64,000 nucleotides of DNA. Origin: Sphingobacteriaceae bacterium (GTDB lineage: Bacteria; Bacteroidota; Bacteroidia; B-17B0; Aurantibacillaceae). Under the pieces are notes generated by a model. The model made no database searches. It had not been told where the DNA came from and was given only the letters and a program-made list of their open reading frames with translations. The stretch lies in assembly GCA_947480015.1 (NCBI GenBank), contig CANKBS010000006.1, positions 1 through 64,000 on the forward strand. The letters run 5' to 3'. The translations under genes and the position numbers were made by a program. This document shows positions 30,408 through 40,586 of this stretch, one piece after another; position 1 is the stretch's first letter, and each line of letters starts with the position of its first letter.

Positions 30408-31316
30408 ATGATTCAGGTCAATAACATAACTAAAGTTTACGGCAAAGAGAAAACCCTTGCCGTTAATGATGTTTCTTTTTCGGTAAAGGAAGGAGAGTTG
30501 TTTGGCTTGATCGGTCCCGATGGGGCAGGCAAGACCAGTATTTTCAGAATGCTCACCACCTTGTTATTGCCCGATGGGGGCAGTGCTACCGTGAATGGCT
30601 TTGATATTGTGAAAGATTTTAAACAGATCCGGAATTCGGTGGGGTATATGCCCGGTAAATTTTCTTTGTATCAGGATCTGAGCATTGAAGAAAACCTGAA
30701 TTTTTTCGCCACCGTTTTTAATACCACCGTAGAAGAGAATTATCACCTGATCAAAGATATTTACATTCAGATAGAACCTTTTAAAAAACGCCGTGCCGGA
30801 AAACTCTCCGGTGGCATGAAACAAAAGCTGGCCCTGTGTTGCGCCTTAATTCATAAACCTACCGTTCTTTTTTTGGATGAGCCCACCACCGGTGTTGATC
30901 CGGTTTCACGCAAAGAGTTTTGGGAAATGCTTAAACGACTCAAGGCGCAAAACATTACAATTGTGGTGTCTACCCCTTATATGGATGAAGCCACGCTCTG
31001 CGATCGTATTGCCTTAATTCAGGAAGGCAAGATCTTATCCATCGATACACCGGCAGCTATCACGGCTTCTTATCCCGATGAATTAATTGCTTTGAAGAGC
31101 GAAAAAATGTCAGCCTTATTAAAAGCCCTTAACGAATTCCCGAAAATTAAAAGTGTGTATGCGTTTGGTGAATATGCCCATGCCGCCTTTCAGGAGAGCG
31201 GTGTGACAGAGGAGGAGATTAAAACTTATTTAACTACACAACAAATTGCCTTACTTGAATTTAAAAAAATTGAAGCTACAATAGAAGATTGTTTTATTGG
31301 ATTTTTGAAAAACTAA
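30408..31316 (+). CDS. ABC transporter ATP-binding protein
   Basis: GPDGAGKTS Walker A, LSGGMKQKLALCCAL signature, LFLDEPTTGVDP. Confidence 0.95.
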   Translation: MIQVNNITKVYGKEKTLAVNDVSFSVKEGELFGLIGPDGAGKTSIFRMLTTLLLPDGGSATVNGFDIVKDFKQIRNSVGYMPGKFSLYQDLSIEENLNFFATVFNTTVEENYHLIKDIYIQIEPFKKRRAGKLSGGMKQKLALCCALIHKPTVLFLDEPTTGVDPVSRKEFWEMLKRLKAQNITIVVSTPYMDEATLCDRIALIQEGKILSIDTPAAITASYPDELIALKSEKMSALLKALNEFPKIKSVYAFGEYAHAAFQESGVTEEEIKTYLTTQQIALLEFKKIEATIEDCFIGFLKN

Positions 31317-31317
31317 C

Positions 31318-32058
31318 ATGCAGGAGATCGTTATAAAAACTAACAAATTAACCAAACGCTTTGGCGATTTTATTGCCGCTGATCAAATTACTTTTGATGT
31401 TTCGAAAGGTGAGATTTTTGGTTTTTTGGGCGCCAACGGAGCCGGTAAAACAACAGCCATGCGTATGTTATGCGGACTCTCACTGCCTTCCAGCGGCGAA
31501 GCCACCATTGCCGGTTTTGATATTTACAAACAAACCGAAGAAATTAAAAAGAATATCGGCTACATGAGTCAGAAATTTTCTTTGTATGAAGATCTGACCA
31601 TTTTAGAGAACATTCGTTTTTTTGGTGGCATTTATGGTTTAAGTAATGCACAACTAAAATATAAAAGCGAAGAGCTGTTAACGGAATTGGGTCTGGAAAA
31701 AGAAGCCAAAAAATTGGTGGGTTCTTTGCCCTTGGGTTGGAAACAGAAATTATCTTTTTCGGTGGCCATTATTCACGAACCAAAAATTGTTTTTTTGGAT
31801 GAACCCACTGGCGGCGTTGATCCCTTGACCCGCCGACAGTTCTGGGACCTTATTTACAAAGCTTCCGATAAAGGCATCACCATTTTTGTCACCACCCATT
31901 ATATGGATGAAGCCGAATATTGTAACCGCATCTCCATTATGGTGGATGGAAAAATTGAAGCCTTGGATAGTCCGGCGAATCTGAAAAAAATATTTCAATC
32001 AGAATCTATGGACGATGTATTTTACCAATTAGCAAGGGGCGCCAAACGCAGCGACTAA
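31318..32058 (+). CDS. ABC transporter ATP-binding protein
   Basis: GANGAGKTT Walker A, VFLDEPTGGVDP Walker B. The signature motif is degenerate (LVGSLPLGWKQKLSF). Confidence 0.95.
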   Translation: MQEIVIKTNKLTKRFGDFIAADQITFDVSKGEIFGFLGANGAGKTTAMRMLCGLSLPSSGEATIAGFDIYKQTEEIKKNIGYMSQKFSLYEDLTILENIRFFGGIYGLSNAQLKYKSEELLTELGLEKEAKKLVGSLPLGWKQKLSFSVAIIHEPKIVFLDEPTGGVDPLTRRQFWDLIYKASDKGITIFVTTHYMDEAEYCNRISIMVDGKIEALDSPANLKKIFQSESMDDVFYQLARGAKRSD

Positions 32059-32068
32059 CACAAGTAAC

Positions 32069-33175
32069 ATGAAACAGTTTTTTGCCTTTGTACGAAAAGA
32101 ATTTGCCCATGTGTTACGTGACAGGAAAACGCTGTTTATTTTATTTGGCATGCCGGTGGTACAAATCTTAATTTTCGGGTTTGCCTTAACCAACGAAGTA
32201 AAAAACTCAAAGCTTGTGATTGTTGATCAGGCAAAGGATCTGGCCTCTCAACAAATTATTTCACGAATCGAAGCCAGCCGCTATTTTGACATAGAAAAAG
32301 CCGTCATGGATCCCGCACAAATTGAAAGCGCTTTTAGAGAAGGGAAAATAAAACTGGCTTTAATTTTTCCGGCAAACTTTTCCAAAGATCTGATGCATCT
32401 GAACCGGGCACAGATTCAGGTCATAGCCGATGCCTCCGATCCCAATACTGCTAACATGCTGGGTAATTATGTGAGCAGCATTATTCAGGATCAACAAATG
32501 GCTTTGAATCAAGGTAACAAAATTCCATATACCATTGTGCCTGAGATCCGCATGTTATACAATCCCCAATTAAAAGGCGCTCCTAATTTTGTTCCGGGAG
32601 TGATGGCTTTGGTGTTAATGCTGGTATGTGTGATGATGACGGCCATTTCCATTGTTCGAGAAAAGGAAGTTGGTACCATGGAGATTTTATTGGTCTCACC
32701 TTTTAAACCACTGCTGGTGATCATTTCCAAAGCAGTGCCTTATTTGTTTCTTTCTTTAATTAATGTCATTTCTATTTTATTGTTAAGTGTGTTTGTGCTC
32801 GATCTACCTATTAATGGGAGTGTCGCCCTTTTATTCGCCGAAAGCACCCTCTTTATTATTACCAATTTAACTTTGGGTATTTTTATTTCTATTCGCACCA
32901 ATTCACAGCAGGTGGCCATGCTCATTTCGCTCATGGGCATGATGCTGCCAACCGTTTTGTTTTCGGGATTTATGTTTCCGATAGAAAACATGCCGCTGCC
33001 ACTACAGATTATTTCAAATATTGTTCCGGCTAAATGGTTTTATATTATTGTAAAATCCATCATGATCAAGGGCGTGGGCTTTGCTGCCATTTGGAAACAG
33101 ACTTTGGTCTTGCTAGGTATGACGGTTTTATTACTCGGACTCAGTTGGAAAAATTTTAAAATTCGTTTGGCATGA
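32069..33175 (+). CDS. ABC-2 type permease (YhhJ/YbhS-like)
   Basis: KEFAHVLRDRKTLFILFGMPVVQILIFGFA; SIVREKEVGTMEILLVSPF. Confidence 0.93.
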   Translation: MKQFFAFVRKEFAHVLRDRKTLFILFGMPVVQILIFGFALTNEVKNSKLVIVDQAKDLASQQIISRIEASRYFDIEKAVMDPAQIESAFREGKIKLALIFPANFSKDLMHLNRAQIQVIADASDPNTANMLGNYVSSIIQDQQMALNQGNKIPYTIVPEIRMLYNPQLKGAPNFVPGVMALVLMLVCVMMTAISIVREKEVGTMEILLVSPFKPLLVIISKAVPYLFLSLINVISILLLSVFVLDLPINGSVALLFAESTLFIITNLTLGIFISIRTNSQQVAMLISLMGMMLPTVLFSGFMFPIENMPLPLQIISNIVPAKWFYIIVKSIMIKGVGFAAIWKQTLVLLGMTVLLLGLSWKNFKIRLA

Positions 33176-34290
33176 GAATCATTGGTTTTTTATTAAGAAA
33201 GGAGTTTAGTCAGATTTTTAGAAATAAATCTATTCTGGCTCTGATCATTGTGATGCCTGTGATGCAGCTCATCATTCTGCCACTGGCAGCCGATTACGAA
33301 GTAAAGAATATTAACCTTGCCGTGATCGATAACGACCATTCAACCTATTCTCAACGCCTAATTTCAAAAATTACGGCTTCCGGTTATTTTAAATTGGCAG
33401 GCTATAATGCCTCATTTAAAGATGCCTTTGCCTTGATTGAATCCGACAAGGCTGATTTGATTCTGGAAATCCCCCAACATTTTGAAAAAAATTTAATTCG
33501 CGAAAACAAACAACAGGTGTTTATAGCAGTTAACGCTATTAACGGCACCAAGGCCAATCTCGGTGGGGCTTATCTGGCTGGTATTTTGCGGAATTACAAT
33601 GCCGATTTGCGTTTACAATTAATTAGCCCTTCTAAAGTTGATCCCTTACCGGTTATTGAAATCACATCATCCAATTGGTTTAATGCTTACATGAATTACA
33701 GGGTGTTTATGGTGCCTGGCATCCTGGCTATATTAGTTACCATGATAGGTGGATTTTTATCGGCCTTAAATATTGTAAAAGAAAAAGAAGTGGGTACCAT
33801 CGAACAAATAAATGTAACGCCCATTAAAAAACATCATTTTATTTTAGGCAAACTTATTCCTTTTTGGGTATTAGGCAATGTGGTGTTTACGGTTGGATTA
33901 CTCGTCTCCTGGCTCATTTACGGCATTATCCCTGTTGGTAATCTCTTGGTACTGTATGGTTTTATTTGGGTGTATTTATTAGCCATATTAGGATTCGGTT
34001 TACTTATTTCTACCTATTGCGAAACACAGCAACAAGCCATGTTCATTATGTTCTTTTTTATGATGATCTTTATTCTCATGGGTGGTTTATTTACTTCCAT
34101 CGATGCCATGCCGCCATGGGCGCAACTCATCGCCAAATTTAATCCTGCCACCTATCTTATTGAAGTGATGCGTATGGTTATTTTAAAAGGATCTCATCTT
34201 CGTGATGTGCTGCCTCATCTTGGCAAGGTTTTTCTCTTCGCCATTGTGCTCAACACCTGGGCCGTTATCAATTATAAAAAAACGACTTAA
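33172..34290 (+). CDS. ABC-2 type permease (YbhR-like)
   Basis: RKEFSQIFRNKSILALIIVMPVMQLIILP; NIVKEKEVGTIEQINVTPI. Confidence 0.93.
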   Translation: MRIIGFLLRKEFSQIFRNKSILALIIVMPVMQLIILPLAADYEVKNINLAVIDNDHSTYSQRLISKITASGYFKLAGYNASFKDAFALIESDKADLILEIPQHFEKNLIRENKQQVFIAVNAINGTKANLGGAYLAGILRNYNADLRLQLISPSKVDPLPVIEITSSNWFNAYMNYRVFMVPGILAILVTMIGGFLSALNIVKEKEVGTIEQINVTPIKKHHFILGKLIPFWVLGNVVFTVGLLVSWLIYGIIPVGNLLVLYGFIWVYLLAILGFGLLISTYCETQQQAMFIMFFFMMIFILMGGLFTSIDAMPPWAQLIAKFNPATYLIEVMRMVILKGSHLRDVLPHLGKVFLFAIVLNTWAVINYKKTT

Positions 34291-34376
34291 GTTCATTAGT
34301 AGAATTTTAATGACAGTATTGATTTTTACTTTATCTAAAAACTAAGCTTGAAGAGTCTATGTTTGGATTTGAATTA

Positions 34377-34558
34377 TTATTTGGGCGCTCGGGCGGGCTT
34401 TCGCTTGAATCATCTCCAGCATCATTCCTTCATTGTTTGGGCGCCTCCCAATCAGGCTCCATTATCCGGGAAGCCTGATTGGGATCGGGCAGTTCCGGTC
34501 CGATAACTATCGGACTCAAGGCACTGGCTGGCTCATCATGCCACCGGCATGATGCCCT
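34377..34558 (-). repeat. GC-rich dispersed hairpin repeat, copy C (inverted and expanded)
   Basis: Reverse complement AGGGCATCATGCCGGTGGCATGATGAGCCAGCCAGTGCCTTGAGTCCGATAGTTATCGGAC...GCCCGCCCGAGCGCCCAAATAA aligns to copies A and B. It carries an extra 12-bp stem CCCAATCAGGCT/AGCCTGATTGGG (34447-34483). Confidence 0.85.
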
Positions 34559-34897
34559 ATCCCATGGCGCGGTAATGCGTTCTCTAGCACCTATATTAAT
34601 TAAAACAATAGTAATAGTCAAACTAAAAATAGTACTATTGACACATTATTCATTACAATCGGAACTTCGAATTCGAGAATTTATGAAGCCTTGATTTTTT
34701 GGTACTGCCCACTAGCCCGAGCAAACGTGCTTAGTAACCATTGCTGTTCTCAAGAAAAAAAACAGCCTATGCTTGACCTAAACTAAAAAGCGGCATGGAT
34801 AAACTCAATTTAAAAGAATAAGTTTAAGTGTCAGACTGAAGCTTCAATTTAGCTGTGATATCGAAATGTTTGAAAAAATAAAGTAACTTAAAAATAT

Positions 34898-36013
34898 TTA
34901 CACAATCGCTTCATTCATATCCGGTAACCTTCCAAACCCCCTCAGCGATGCTATATGCGAATTCACCGCTTGCAAAAAGGTATCATTCTCTAAATAAGGC
35001 ACACCAAATTCTTCGGCCGTGGTTTTCACAATCTCTGAAATAGCAGGATAATGCACGTGACAAATGGTTGGAAACAAATGGTGTTCTACCTGAAAATTAA
35101 GTCCACCCAAATACCAGGTAATTAATTTACTGTGTCTCGAAAAATTAACAGTGGTATTCATTTGATGCACGGCCCAGTTATTTTCAATGGTACCGCTTTC
35201 ATCAGGCAGCGGATAGGTGGTGCCTTCCACGGTATGTGCCAATTGGAAGATAACGGTTAACACCACGCCGGCCACAAAATGCATCGCTAAAAAGCCAAGA
35301 GTAGTTTCACCTGACGGTAAATGAAAAAAGTAAATGGGCGCAAACAGAAAAACAAAAAAGTAAAGTACTTTATCAATCACCATTTTAAAAAGCAACACTC
35401 TGTTTTGCTTCGAACTGTTTTTGTTGATCCCTTCTTTTTTATACTTCGCATATTGTAAAAAGTCCTTTAACAGCGCCCAGTATAGGGTTAGTATCCCGTA
35501 AAAAGCAAAGGCATATAAAAACTGTAAGCTGTGATACCATTTTACACGGGTGTGTGGCGAAAAACGTAACACCAGTTTATCCTGAATGTCATTATCCAAA
35601 GTTACCACATTGGTATATGTATGATGCAGCAAATTATGTTGCATTTTCCAGTTAAAAACCGAGCCTCCTAACAAATTTAAGGTATGACCTAACCATAAAT
35701 TGGTTTTATGACTCGATGAATAAGCACCGTGGTTGGCATCGTGCATAATACTCATCCCTATACCGGCTAATCCAAATCCCATCAGTAACCATAAGATCAA
35801 ACTGATGCCAAAGCTCGGTTGAAAAATGAGAATGGCAGCGAAGGGCAATAAATACAGACTCAGCAAAGCAATGGTTTTAATGACCATTTGTGCATTGTAA
35901 TGTTTGGAGAGTTTATGCTCCTTAAAATAAGCATCCACACGCTGTCTTACAGTGGAAAAGAATTTCGATTTATCTTTATCTCTATCAATAAATCGAACGG
36001 CCTGTTGATTCAT
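34898..36013 (-). CDS. Front-end-like fatty acid desaturase
   Basis: His boxes HDANHG, HNLLHH, QVEHHLFP. Confidence 0.93.
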   Translation of the reverse strand: MNQQAVRFIDRDKDKSKFFSTVRQRVDAYFKEHKLSKHYNAQMVIKTIALLSLYLLPFAAILIFQPSFGISLILWLLMGFGLAGIGMSIMHDANHGAYSSSHKTNLWLGHTLNLLGGSVFNWKMQHNLLHHTYTNVVTLDNDIQDKLVLRFSPHTRVKWYHSLQFLYAFAFYGILTLYWALLKDFLQYAKYKKEGINKNSSKQNRVLLFKMVIDKVLYFFVFLFAPIYFFHLPSGETTLGFLAMHFVAGVVLTVIFQLAHTVEGTTYPLPDESGTIENNWAVHQMNTTVNFSRHSKLITWYLGGLNFQVEHHLFPTICHVHYPAISEIVKTTAEEFGVPYLENDTFLQAVNSHIASLRGFGRLPDMNEAIV

Positions 36014-36145
36014 AGTTTTGTTTTTTGATTAATAAAAAGATCTCGTCATGACAAAAATGTAAAAATTAAGGCATTTTTACAACATCTGCTTAGATAAATT
36101 TTAAACTATACCTTATAAAAAACGCAACAAATGGATTTACAAAAT

Positions 36146-38299
36146 TTAAAAGTGAATATGGATCAGATCCATTTTCCACAATATATACAACACGATGCCG
36201 GTTATGATGGAAAGGATAAAAATAGCAGGTAAGAATGGTCGTTTCTTTTTGGTAAAGGGATCATTCAGATTAATTTTTGCGCCCTTTGGTAATTCGGCCA
36301 ATTGTGTGAGTGTATTACCAAACTGAATGTTTACAATGGCTCTTGCATTAATGGCCCAACCATTGGCATCTAAAATGGGAGCCAAATTACGTTTACGCAA
36401 TTTTAAATAAGCAATGATCATCGATGGTCCCGAGATTAATAGAATTAAACCCAGTAATGCAAAAGGCATTTTCCACCACACTAAGCCCATAAAGCCTGCC
36501 ACAACCGATGCCAGTGCCGTGCCAATGGCGCCAATGGCTAAGCCAATGGCCGCAAAGATCCCCACAAATTTACCCACATCAAAGGGTGGGGGTGGATCCT
36601 TTTTAGCTTTTACGTCTTCTGCTTTTGAAGGCAAACTTTCAATGCCCTTGTTTAAATCGCCACTCACTTTTTCTTCCTGCGAGGCAGCTACTTTATTTAT
36701 TTGATTCTCGATAAAACGCGATACCTTGCGATACGGAGAAAAGAAAGCCTGACGGATACTGATGGGATTGTCAACGATCTTTGTTACCGAGGCATCCCAG
36801 TCTAATCCAGCTCTATCGTAAAATAAAGCATTTTTACCAACTACTAAATTATCAATATCACCATTGGTTAAAGCCGCTACGATCATCATTTTTTCATTGG
36901 TAGCTCTTGATACACATTCGCAATAAATTAAATACATGCCGCTAAACGATACCATGGCTGCGTGTTTGGCCATGTCGCTCACCTTAATACACAAGGTACA
37001 CGAGCGTTGATCGATGTATAAAGTTCCGGCCTGAAAAATAGCTTTTGATCCCGGTGTGTAAAAATCAAAAAAGGTGACAAAGTTTTTTAACAACGTAAAA
37101 ATATCGCGGTGGTAACGCACCAGTTTATCAACCAGTATGATATGATCGGCTTCACTGCTTAAATTGGCTTCCTCTTCAAATAGGTGAGTAATCTCTTCTT
37201 TTATGTCGGAATTTAATAAGTCCCTTACTCGGCTAATACCAAGACCTTCCACTTCATGACCTTCCTTTTCGGCACACCACTTGGCATAAGCTTTAAAGGC
37301 AGATTTTACTTTGGTCCATTCGGCTTCATTTAATTTTTTATGTGAGGGAAATAATTTTTTGAGCGTTAATTTTTTAAATTTTTCAATTTGTTTTTCCCAA
37401 GCAGGATTAATGCCTTCGCCAAGCGGCAAACTTCCTTCCGCTGCTATTTTTGCAATGGGGTAGGCGGCAATCTCATCCATACATTTGGACAGATCCAGAG
37501 CGCTTATGCTCTCAACCCTGGCCATTTGTAAATTTAAAACGTTTGTGGTTTGTGAATCAAAACTGGCTAAACGACAACGGATGTAAAAATCTTCCAACTT
37601 CGCATTTATGTTTTTAAAATTATCATAAGCCTCTTCTGTGTCCTCTCCAAAAGGAAGTATCACCGAAAGTTCTGCTTCTTTTTTTGCCTGCCAGTCCGAA
37701 TATTTTTTACATAAATCAAAAAACTTATCAGCGAGTTCTATGCTCACACCTTCTTTACCGCCTCTGTCCACAAGCGATCCAACACTGCTCCTGATTTCCG
37801 AAATCACTTTTTTAAAAGCTTCAGAATCGGCACTGTCTTCTGTAATAATGCCATCACCATTAAAACGAGTGCCGGCAAATATATTAACCAAGTCGGAAGT
37901 ATCACTTACGGTTAAAAGTTGAAGTTCTTCTTTTCCTATATTTTTTAAAATGGTTTGTGCCGAATCGTACAACACTTTACCTTCAACACGGCTACTGTCA
38001 ATGGCCGATAAATGAAAGTTTCCGTCCTGTTTTAAAAGATCATCGGGGTTTTTCATCAGCGAGCAAATCCAATTTACTGCCTCAATAATTTCAGGCACAC
38101 GTATTTGCCCGTCATGATCGGCATCAATTAATTCCAACGTTCTTTTGTCAATTTCTAAACCAGTAACCGGACAACTCAAGGCCGTCCATAATTTTGGATC
38201 AAGTTCTGCTAAGTGCACCAAGTCGGCCCCAGATTCGAGGTTTACACGCTTTACACCGCCTACGGTAGAAAAACTCCACACATGTTCTGCTTGCTTCAT
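36146..38299 (-). CDS. Uncharacterised 717-aa protein with a canonical EF-hand loop and C-terminal TM helices
   Basis: DADHDGQIRVPE fits a 12-residue EF-hand loop; TM segments near FVGIFAAIGLAIGAIGTALASVVAGF and AIFILSIITGIVLYIL. Confidence 0.7.
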   Translation of the reverse strand: MKQAEHVWSFSTVGGVKRVNLESGADLVHLAELDPKLWTALSCPVTGLEIDKRTLELIDADHDGQIRVPEIIEAVNWICSLMKNPDDLLKQDGNFHLSAIDSSRVEGKVLYDSAQTILKNIGKEELQLLTVSDTSDLVNIFAGTRFNGDGIITEDSADSEAFKKVISEIRSSVGSLVDRGGKEGVSIELADKFFDLCKKYSDWQAKKEAELSVILPFGEDTEEAYDNFKNINAKLEDFYIRCRLASFDSQTTNVLNLQMARVESISALDLSKCMDEIAAYPIAKIAAEGSLPLGEGINPAWEKQIEKFKKLTLKKLFPSHKKLNEAEWTKVKSAFKAYAKWCAEKEGHEVEGLGISRVRDLLNSDIKEEITHLFEEEANLSSEADHIILVDKLVRYHRDIFTLLKNFVTFFDFYTPGSKAIFQAGTLYIDQRSCTLCIKVSDMAKHAAMVSFSGMYLIYCECVSRATNEKMMIVAALTNGDIDNLVVGKNALFYDRAGLDWDASVTKIVDNPISIRQAFFSPYRKVSRFIENQINKVAASQEEKVSGDLNKGIESLPSKAEDVKAKKDPPPPFDVGKFVGIFAAIGLAIGAIGTALASVVAGFMGLVWWKMPFALLGLILLISGPSMIIAYLKLRKRNLAPILDANGWAINARAIVNIQFGNTLTQLAELPKGAKINLNDPFTKKKRPFLPAIFILSIITGIVLYILWKMDLIHIHF

Positions 38300-38577
38300 A
38301 CGGGATTAATTTTTGTTTGAATATACTTATATTTTCAAAATAAAAGGCTTCAAACCTGCTCGTTTATGCCGCTTATTTGTTTAAAGAGCGTTCTCTGTTT
38401 TTTTACTTTATCAAAAGCTTCTTAACAATTTTTCGGCTTCTTCTGATTTAAATCAGTCTAAAACGGCAAATAATCCAACAAATGTTCCTGTATAGTTTAA
38501 TTAGTTAGCCCACCTTTGTACCGTGATCAGAAAGTGTAAAATTAACGCTGATTCATCTTAAAAATAAAAAAACAAAA

Positions 38578-40269
38578 ATGAAATATATTATTATTGGTGC
38601 CGTAGCTGGCGGAGCAAGCACAGCGGCTCGTTTAAGAAGACTGGATGAAAAAGCAGAAATCGTGATTTTTGAAAAAGGCGAGTACATGTCATACGCCAAT
38701 TGCGGTTTGCCTTATTATATTGGTGAGGTAATTAAAGACCGAAATGCCTTGTTTGTGACCAGCGCCACTTCTTTTAAATTACGCTTTAATGTGGATGTAC
38801 GCACACTAACTGAAGTTTTGTCGATTGACCCCACTGCTAAAACTATCACAGCCTTTGATCAGAGAACAGGTAAACAATACAGCGAAACTTATGATAAATT
38901 GGTTTTATCGCCGGGTGCCGAGCCCATTCGCCCGCCTCTAGATGGCATTCAAAACGAAGGTATTTTTACCTTAAGAAATGTGGCCGATACCGATTACATA
39001 AAAAAATATGTGAGCGAAAAGAAAATTAAAAAGGCAGTGGTGATTGGTGCCGGATTTATTGGATTGGAAATGGCCGAAAATTTACATGAACTTGGTATTG
39101 AAATTTCAGTCATTGAAATGGGTAACCAGATTCTGGCCCCCCTCGATTTTCCTATGGCGGCTCTGGTTCAACGCCATATCCGTTCTAAAGGAGTAAACTT
39201 ATTGCTCGAGTCCTCAGTTGTAGGTTTCAAAAAAATGGGGGATCAATTAAAGGTAAAATTAAAAAACGGACAAGAACTTATTACCGAAATGGTGCTCATG
39301 TCCATTGGGGTTAAACCCGATACCAAACTCGCCAAAAATGCGGGTTTAAAAATAGGGCCTTCCAATGGCATTTGGGTGAATGCGTATTTACAAACCTCTA
39401 ATCCTTTTATTTATGCGCTTGGCGATGCCATTGAGTTTCTGAATCCCATCACCAAACAATCTATGCCGACTTATTTAGCCGGACCGGCAAATAAACAGGG
39501 ACGCATTTGTGCTAATAATTTAGTAAATGATAATACGCAAAAATATCATGGAGCCATTAATACAGCCATTGTTAAAGTTTTCGACATGACGGTAGCGACG
39601 GCAGGCACCGCTTCTAAACATTTAACACGTTCAGGTATTGAACATCTTGTTTCAACCAATCACAGTGGTTCACATGCCGGATATTATCCGGGTGCCAAAC
39701 AAATGAGCATACAAATTGCTTTTTCACCCAAGGATGGTCGTCTGTTAAGTGCACAGATTGCAGGCTTTGAAGGCGTGGATAAACGTATGGACATTTTATC
39801 CTTGCTAATAAAAGGGGAGGGCAGTGTTTACGACCTAACCGAATTTGAACATGCTTATGCACCACCTTATTCATCAGCCAAAGATCCGGTTAACATGGCA
39901 GGTTTTGTGGCCGAAAATATTTTAACCGAAAAATTGTCTGTTTTTTACTGGAATGAATTTGATAAAGTTTCGGCCGAGGATATTCTTCTGGATGTAAGAA
40001 CAGAAAAGGAGTTTCAAACTGGTTTTATTCCCGGTGCCATTAATATACCCATTGATGACTTAAGGAGCAGAATGCATGAACTCGATAAAAACAAAAAGAT
40101 TTTTATTTACTGTCAGGCCGGTTTACGTGGTTATTTAGGACACAGGATCTTAAAACAAAATGATTACAAGAAAGTACAAAATCTTTCGGGTGGATACCAG
40201 ATTTGGGAAGCTTGTGAATCGGAATTAACTGAAATTAAAAAAAGTACTGCCATCGCACAGCTGGTATAA
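38578..40269 (+). CDS. CoA-disulfide reductase-like flavoprotein with C-terminal rhodanese domain
   Basis: IIIGAVAGGASTAARLRRL, YANCGLPYYIGE (active Cys), ALGDAIEF; C-terminal rhodanese ILLDVRTEKEF...IYCQAGLRGYLG. Confidence 0.92.
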   Translation: MKYIIIGAVAGGASTAARLRRLDEKAEIVIFEKGEYMSYANCGLPYYIGEVIKDRNALFVTSATSFKLRFNVDVRTLTEVLSIDPTAKTITAFDQRTGKQYSETYDKLVLSPGAEPIRPPLDGIQNEGIFTLRNVADTDYIKKYVSEKKIKKAVVIGAGFIGLEMAENLHELGIEISVIEMGNQILAPLDFPMAALVQRHIRSKGVNLLLESSVVGFKKMGDQLKVKLKNGQELITEMVLMSIGVKPDTKLAKNAGLKIGPSNGIWVNAYLQTSNPFIYALGDAIEFLNPITKQSMPTYLAGPANKQGRICANNLVNDNTQKYHGAINTAIVKVFDMTVATAGTASKHLTRSGIEHLVSTNHSGSHAGYYPGAKQMSIQIAFSPKDGRLLSAQIAGFEGVDKRMDILSLLIKGEGSVYDLTEFEHAYAPPYSSAKDPVNMAGFVAENILTEKLSVFYWNEFDKVSAEDILLDVRTEKEFQTGFIPGAINIPIDDLRSRMHELDKNKKIFIYCQAGLRGYLGHRILKQNDYKKVQNLSGGYQIWEACESELTEIKKSTAIAQLV

Positions 40270-40552
40270 TGTCGGATCATTTTTTAAACTGAAGTAAATG
40301 TATCCTTTTGTTTTTTGTTGGGGGCTTCCCGCTGAAATATGTAGGCTTTTTTTATGAAAGCTTTACTTCTGCGCTATACGATTTTGTTGTTTGAGTCTAC
40401 TATCTTTACTAGTCAGCTTTTTAGTTCCAATTCCAATTTAGGATGGGTTCTTTTTCGAAACGCTAAATAAAACGCAATACAACCAACCTTTTTTGAATAG
40501 TCGGTAGCAATTTCTTGGTTTTATCAGATAACAATGATGGTAAAACTATAAA

Positions 40553-40565
40553 AGTATATATTTGC
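40553..40565 (+). promoter_or_regulatory. Bacteroidota-type -7 element (TATATTTGC) before the DUF4197 gene
   Basis: TAtaTTTG match just upstream of ATG 40587. Confidence 0.5.
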
Positions 40566-40586
40566 AACCTAACTAATTTTTCCAGT

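Noticed and set aside
34430-34694. ORFs 34430-34621 (-) and 34479-34694 (+)
   Set aside because: Cover hairpin-rich repeat copy C; open frames result from GC-rich palindromes.
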